Positions 62,573 to 64,000 of a stretch of 64,000 bases of DNA are shown in pieces. Origin of the DNA: Microbacterium gubbeenense DSM 15944 (GTDB taxonomy: Bacteria; Actinomycetota; Actinomycetes; Actinomycetales; Microbacteriaceae); the NCBI RefSeq assembly GCF_000422745.1, contig NZ_AUGQ01000006.1, positions 62,001-126,000 of the forward strand, written 5' to 3'. The position numbers and the translations under genes were made by a program. The notes beneath the pieces are model-generated. The model saw only the letters and a program-made list of their open reading frames with translations. It was not told where the DNA came from and did no database searches. How positions within the stretch are numbered: the first letter of the stretch is position 1; the number at the start of each line of letters is the position of its first letter.

Positions 62573-64000
62573 GCACCAACAAGCCGGCGAACGGCAGCCT
62601 CAACGCCGTGCGGCGCACCCTCGCGCTCGCTCGGCCGCACCTGCGCGGCCAGGGCTGGATCATGGCCGGCGGCGTCGCGATGATGCTGATCGAGGTCGTG
62701 ATGCGCGTCGCGGAGCCGTGGCCGCTGAAGATCGTGATCGACGCCGTCACCGTGAGCCTCGGGGCGACGGAGGGAGCCGCGGAGGGACAGCCCGGCGCGA
62801 GCGTCGCCCTGCTCGTCTCCTGTGGGATCCTGCTGCTCGGGTTCGTCGGCGTGCGCGCCATCGCGCAGTACTGCTCGACGGTCGTCTTCGCGCTCGTCGG
62901 ATCCCGCGTCGCGACGCGCCTGCGCTCGCGCGTGTTCTCGCACCTGCAGTCGCTCGGGCAGAAGTACCACTCCCGCGCGCAGCACGGCGACAACGTGCAG
63001 CGCCTCGTCGGCGACGTCGGGCGGCTGCAGGAGGTCGCCGTCTCGGCCGGACTGCCGCTCGTCGGCAACGTGATCACCCTTGTCGTCCTGTCGATCGTGA
63101 TGATGGTGATGGATCCGCTGCTCGCGCTCGTCGTGCTCGGATCCGCGCTCGCCTACGCGATCATGTCGCGGTCGAGCGGCCGCAAGATTGTTGCGGTGTC
63201 GCGCCGCACCCGCAAGAGCGAGGGCCAGATCGCGAACGCCGCGTCCGAGACGTTCGGCGCGATCCGCGTCGTGCAGGCGTACGGGCTCGAGCAGCAGCGC
63301 GGCCGCACCTTCGAGCACAGCAACGAGCGCGCGCTCGGCCAGGGCGTCGCCTCGCGCCGCCTCGCTGCGGGCCTCGAGCGCGGAACCGACGTGATCGTCG
63401 GGCTCGCCCTCGCGATCGTGCTCGTCGTCGGAGGCTGGCGCGTCATCGAGGGCGCGCTCACGCCGGGCGACCTCGTGATCTTCACGACCTACCTGAAGCT
63501 CGCGCTGCGCCCCCTCAAGGACCTCGCGAAGTTCACGGGCCGGATCGCTCGCGCGCTCGCGTCGGGAGAGCGCGTCGCCGAGGTGCTCGACGAGCGCCCC
63601 GAGATCGCCGACCGCGACTGGGCGCGACCGCTGGGCGAGCTCGCGGGCGGCGTGCGCGGCCGCATCGAGTTCGACCGCGTCGACGTCGACGACGGACACG
63701 GGCGGCCGTTGTTCCGCGACCTGTCCTTCCGCGTCGAGCCGGGTAGCAAGGTCTGCGTGCTCGGCCCGTCGGGCGCGGGGAAATCGACCCTCGCGGGGCT
63801 GCTGACGCGCGTCGCGGATCCGGTCTCGGGGCGCCTCGCGATCGACGGCGTCGACGTGCGCGACGCGACGCTCTCGAGCCTGCGGGCGAGCGTCTCGAGC
63901 GTGCTGCAGGAGGCGGTGCTGTTCGCGACGAGCGTGCGCGAGAACATCCGCTTCGGGCGGCTCGATGCGAGCGACGCCGAGGTGGAGGAGGCGGCGCGCC
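62569..64000 (+). CDS. ABC exporter (permease plus ATPase), C-terminus beyond window
   Basis: The first 477 codons are present. Six helices (about 25-300) include WIMAGGVAMMLIEVVMRVAE, PWPLKIVIDAVTVSLGA and VVGGWRVIEGALTPGDLVIF; the ATPase then shows Walker A VLGPSGAGKSTLAGLLTRVA and the Q-loop region SSVLQEAVLFATSVRENIRF. Signature, Walker B and H-loop are cut off at 64000. Linked by overlap to three glycosyltransferases, it probably exports the glycan or glycolipid they build. Confidence 0.9.
   Translation, partial: MSTNKPANGSLNAVRRTLALARPHLRGQGWIMAGGVAMMLIEVVMRVAEPWPLKIVIDAVTVSLGATEGAAEGQPGASVALLVSCGILLLGFVGVRAIAQYCSTVVFALVGSRVATRLRSRVFSHLQSLGQKYHSRAQHGDNVQRLVGDVGRLQEVAVSAGLPLVGNVITLVVLSIVMMVMDPLLALVVLGSALAYAIMSRSSGRKIVAVSRRTRKSEGQIANAASETFGAIRVVQAYGLEQQRGRTFEHSNERALGQGVASRRLAAGLERGTDVIVGLALAIVLVVGGWRVIEGALTPGDLVIFTTYLKLALRPLKDLAKFTGRIARALASGERVAEVLDERPEIADRDWARPLGELAGGVRGRIEFDRVDVDDGHGRPLFRDLSFRVEPGSKVCVLGPSGAGKSTLAGLLTRVADPVSGRLAIDGVDVRDATLSSLRASVSSVLQEAVLFATSVRENIRFGRLDASDAEVEEAAR

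Overview
The window is chromosomal DNA of a high-GC actinobacterium (about 69-70% G+C by eye). The gene content (paired AdnA/AdnB nuclease-helicases, DUF3117 and DUF3107 proteins, a 7Fe-type ferredoxin next to DapC, a UPF0182 membrane protein, a DUF222/HNH protein, DUF2342-type metalloprotease, TatB-like protein, cysteine-poor Mrp) points to Micrococcales, most likely Microbacteriaceae such as Microbacterium. Genus is inferred from family content and gene order, not from rRNA. No rRNA, tRNA, CRISPR array, transposase, integrase or phage gene was recognised.

Layout. 0-2.2 kb: the 5' end of a drug-efflux MFS gene and, divergent from it, an ABC exporter. 2.2-7.8 kb: an NAD de novo operon on the minus strand, nadA-nadB-nadC-cysteine desulfurase-nrtR (Nudix-type regulator), with an inverted-repeat operator candidate in front of nadA. 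7.8-14.3 kb: a small accessory stretch with two coupled Nudix genes, two coupled GNAT genes, an AbiEi-like orphan, a CPBP membrane protein, a PH-domain protein, an ECF sigma factor with its putative membrane anti-sigma protein, and a lipoprotein. Three copies of a 60-74 bp palindromic repeat occur only here. 14.3-24.2 kb: conserved core (typA, ferredoxin, dapC, gltA, dapD, dapE, DUF3117, O-methyltransferase, tatB). 24.2-33.6 kb: mrp-DUF1003-MgtE_N operon, general stress protein, aminopeptidase P, EEP phosphatase, PHP protein, DEAD-box helicase, ferritin-like protein, DUF3107. 33.7-44.9 kb: DNA-repair block adnA-adnB, then phosphotransferase, nudC, uvrD2 and an orphan cyclodehydratase-like gene. 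44.9-53.1 kb: DUF2342 metalloprotease, PDZ-Lon protease, UPF0182, luciferase-like monooxygenase, Pr6Pr membrane protein, SDR. 53.1-56.7 kb: DUF222/HNH and rpsA. 56.8-64 kb: histidine kinase and response regulator followed by three glycosyltransferases and an ABC exporter in one tightly coupled run that leaves the window.

How the parts fit. The nad genes, lysine/diaminopimelate genes and gltA are central metabolism. AdnAB and UvrD2 are DNA end processing and repair. The last 5 kb is the best candidate for a poorly described system: a two-component pair next to an export/glycan assembly operon with a palindrome plus an 11-bp direct repeat at its promoter.

Across the window at least 16 genes have a TANNNT -10 box ending 6-7 nt before the start codon, so leaderless transcription seems common. 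Two divergent gene pairs (dapD/dapE and O-methyltransferase/tatB) have mirror-image leaderless promoters. The hexamer GGATCC occurs about 130 times by eye count, several times more than composition predicts, but is scarce in adnAB and in the HNH-rpsA stretch.
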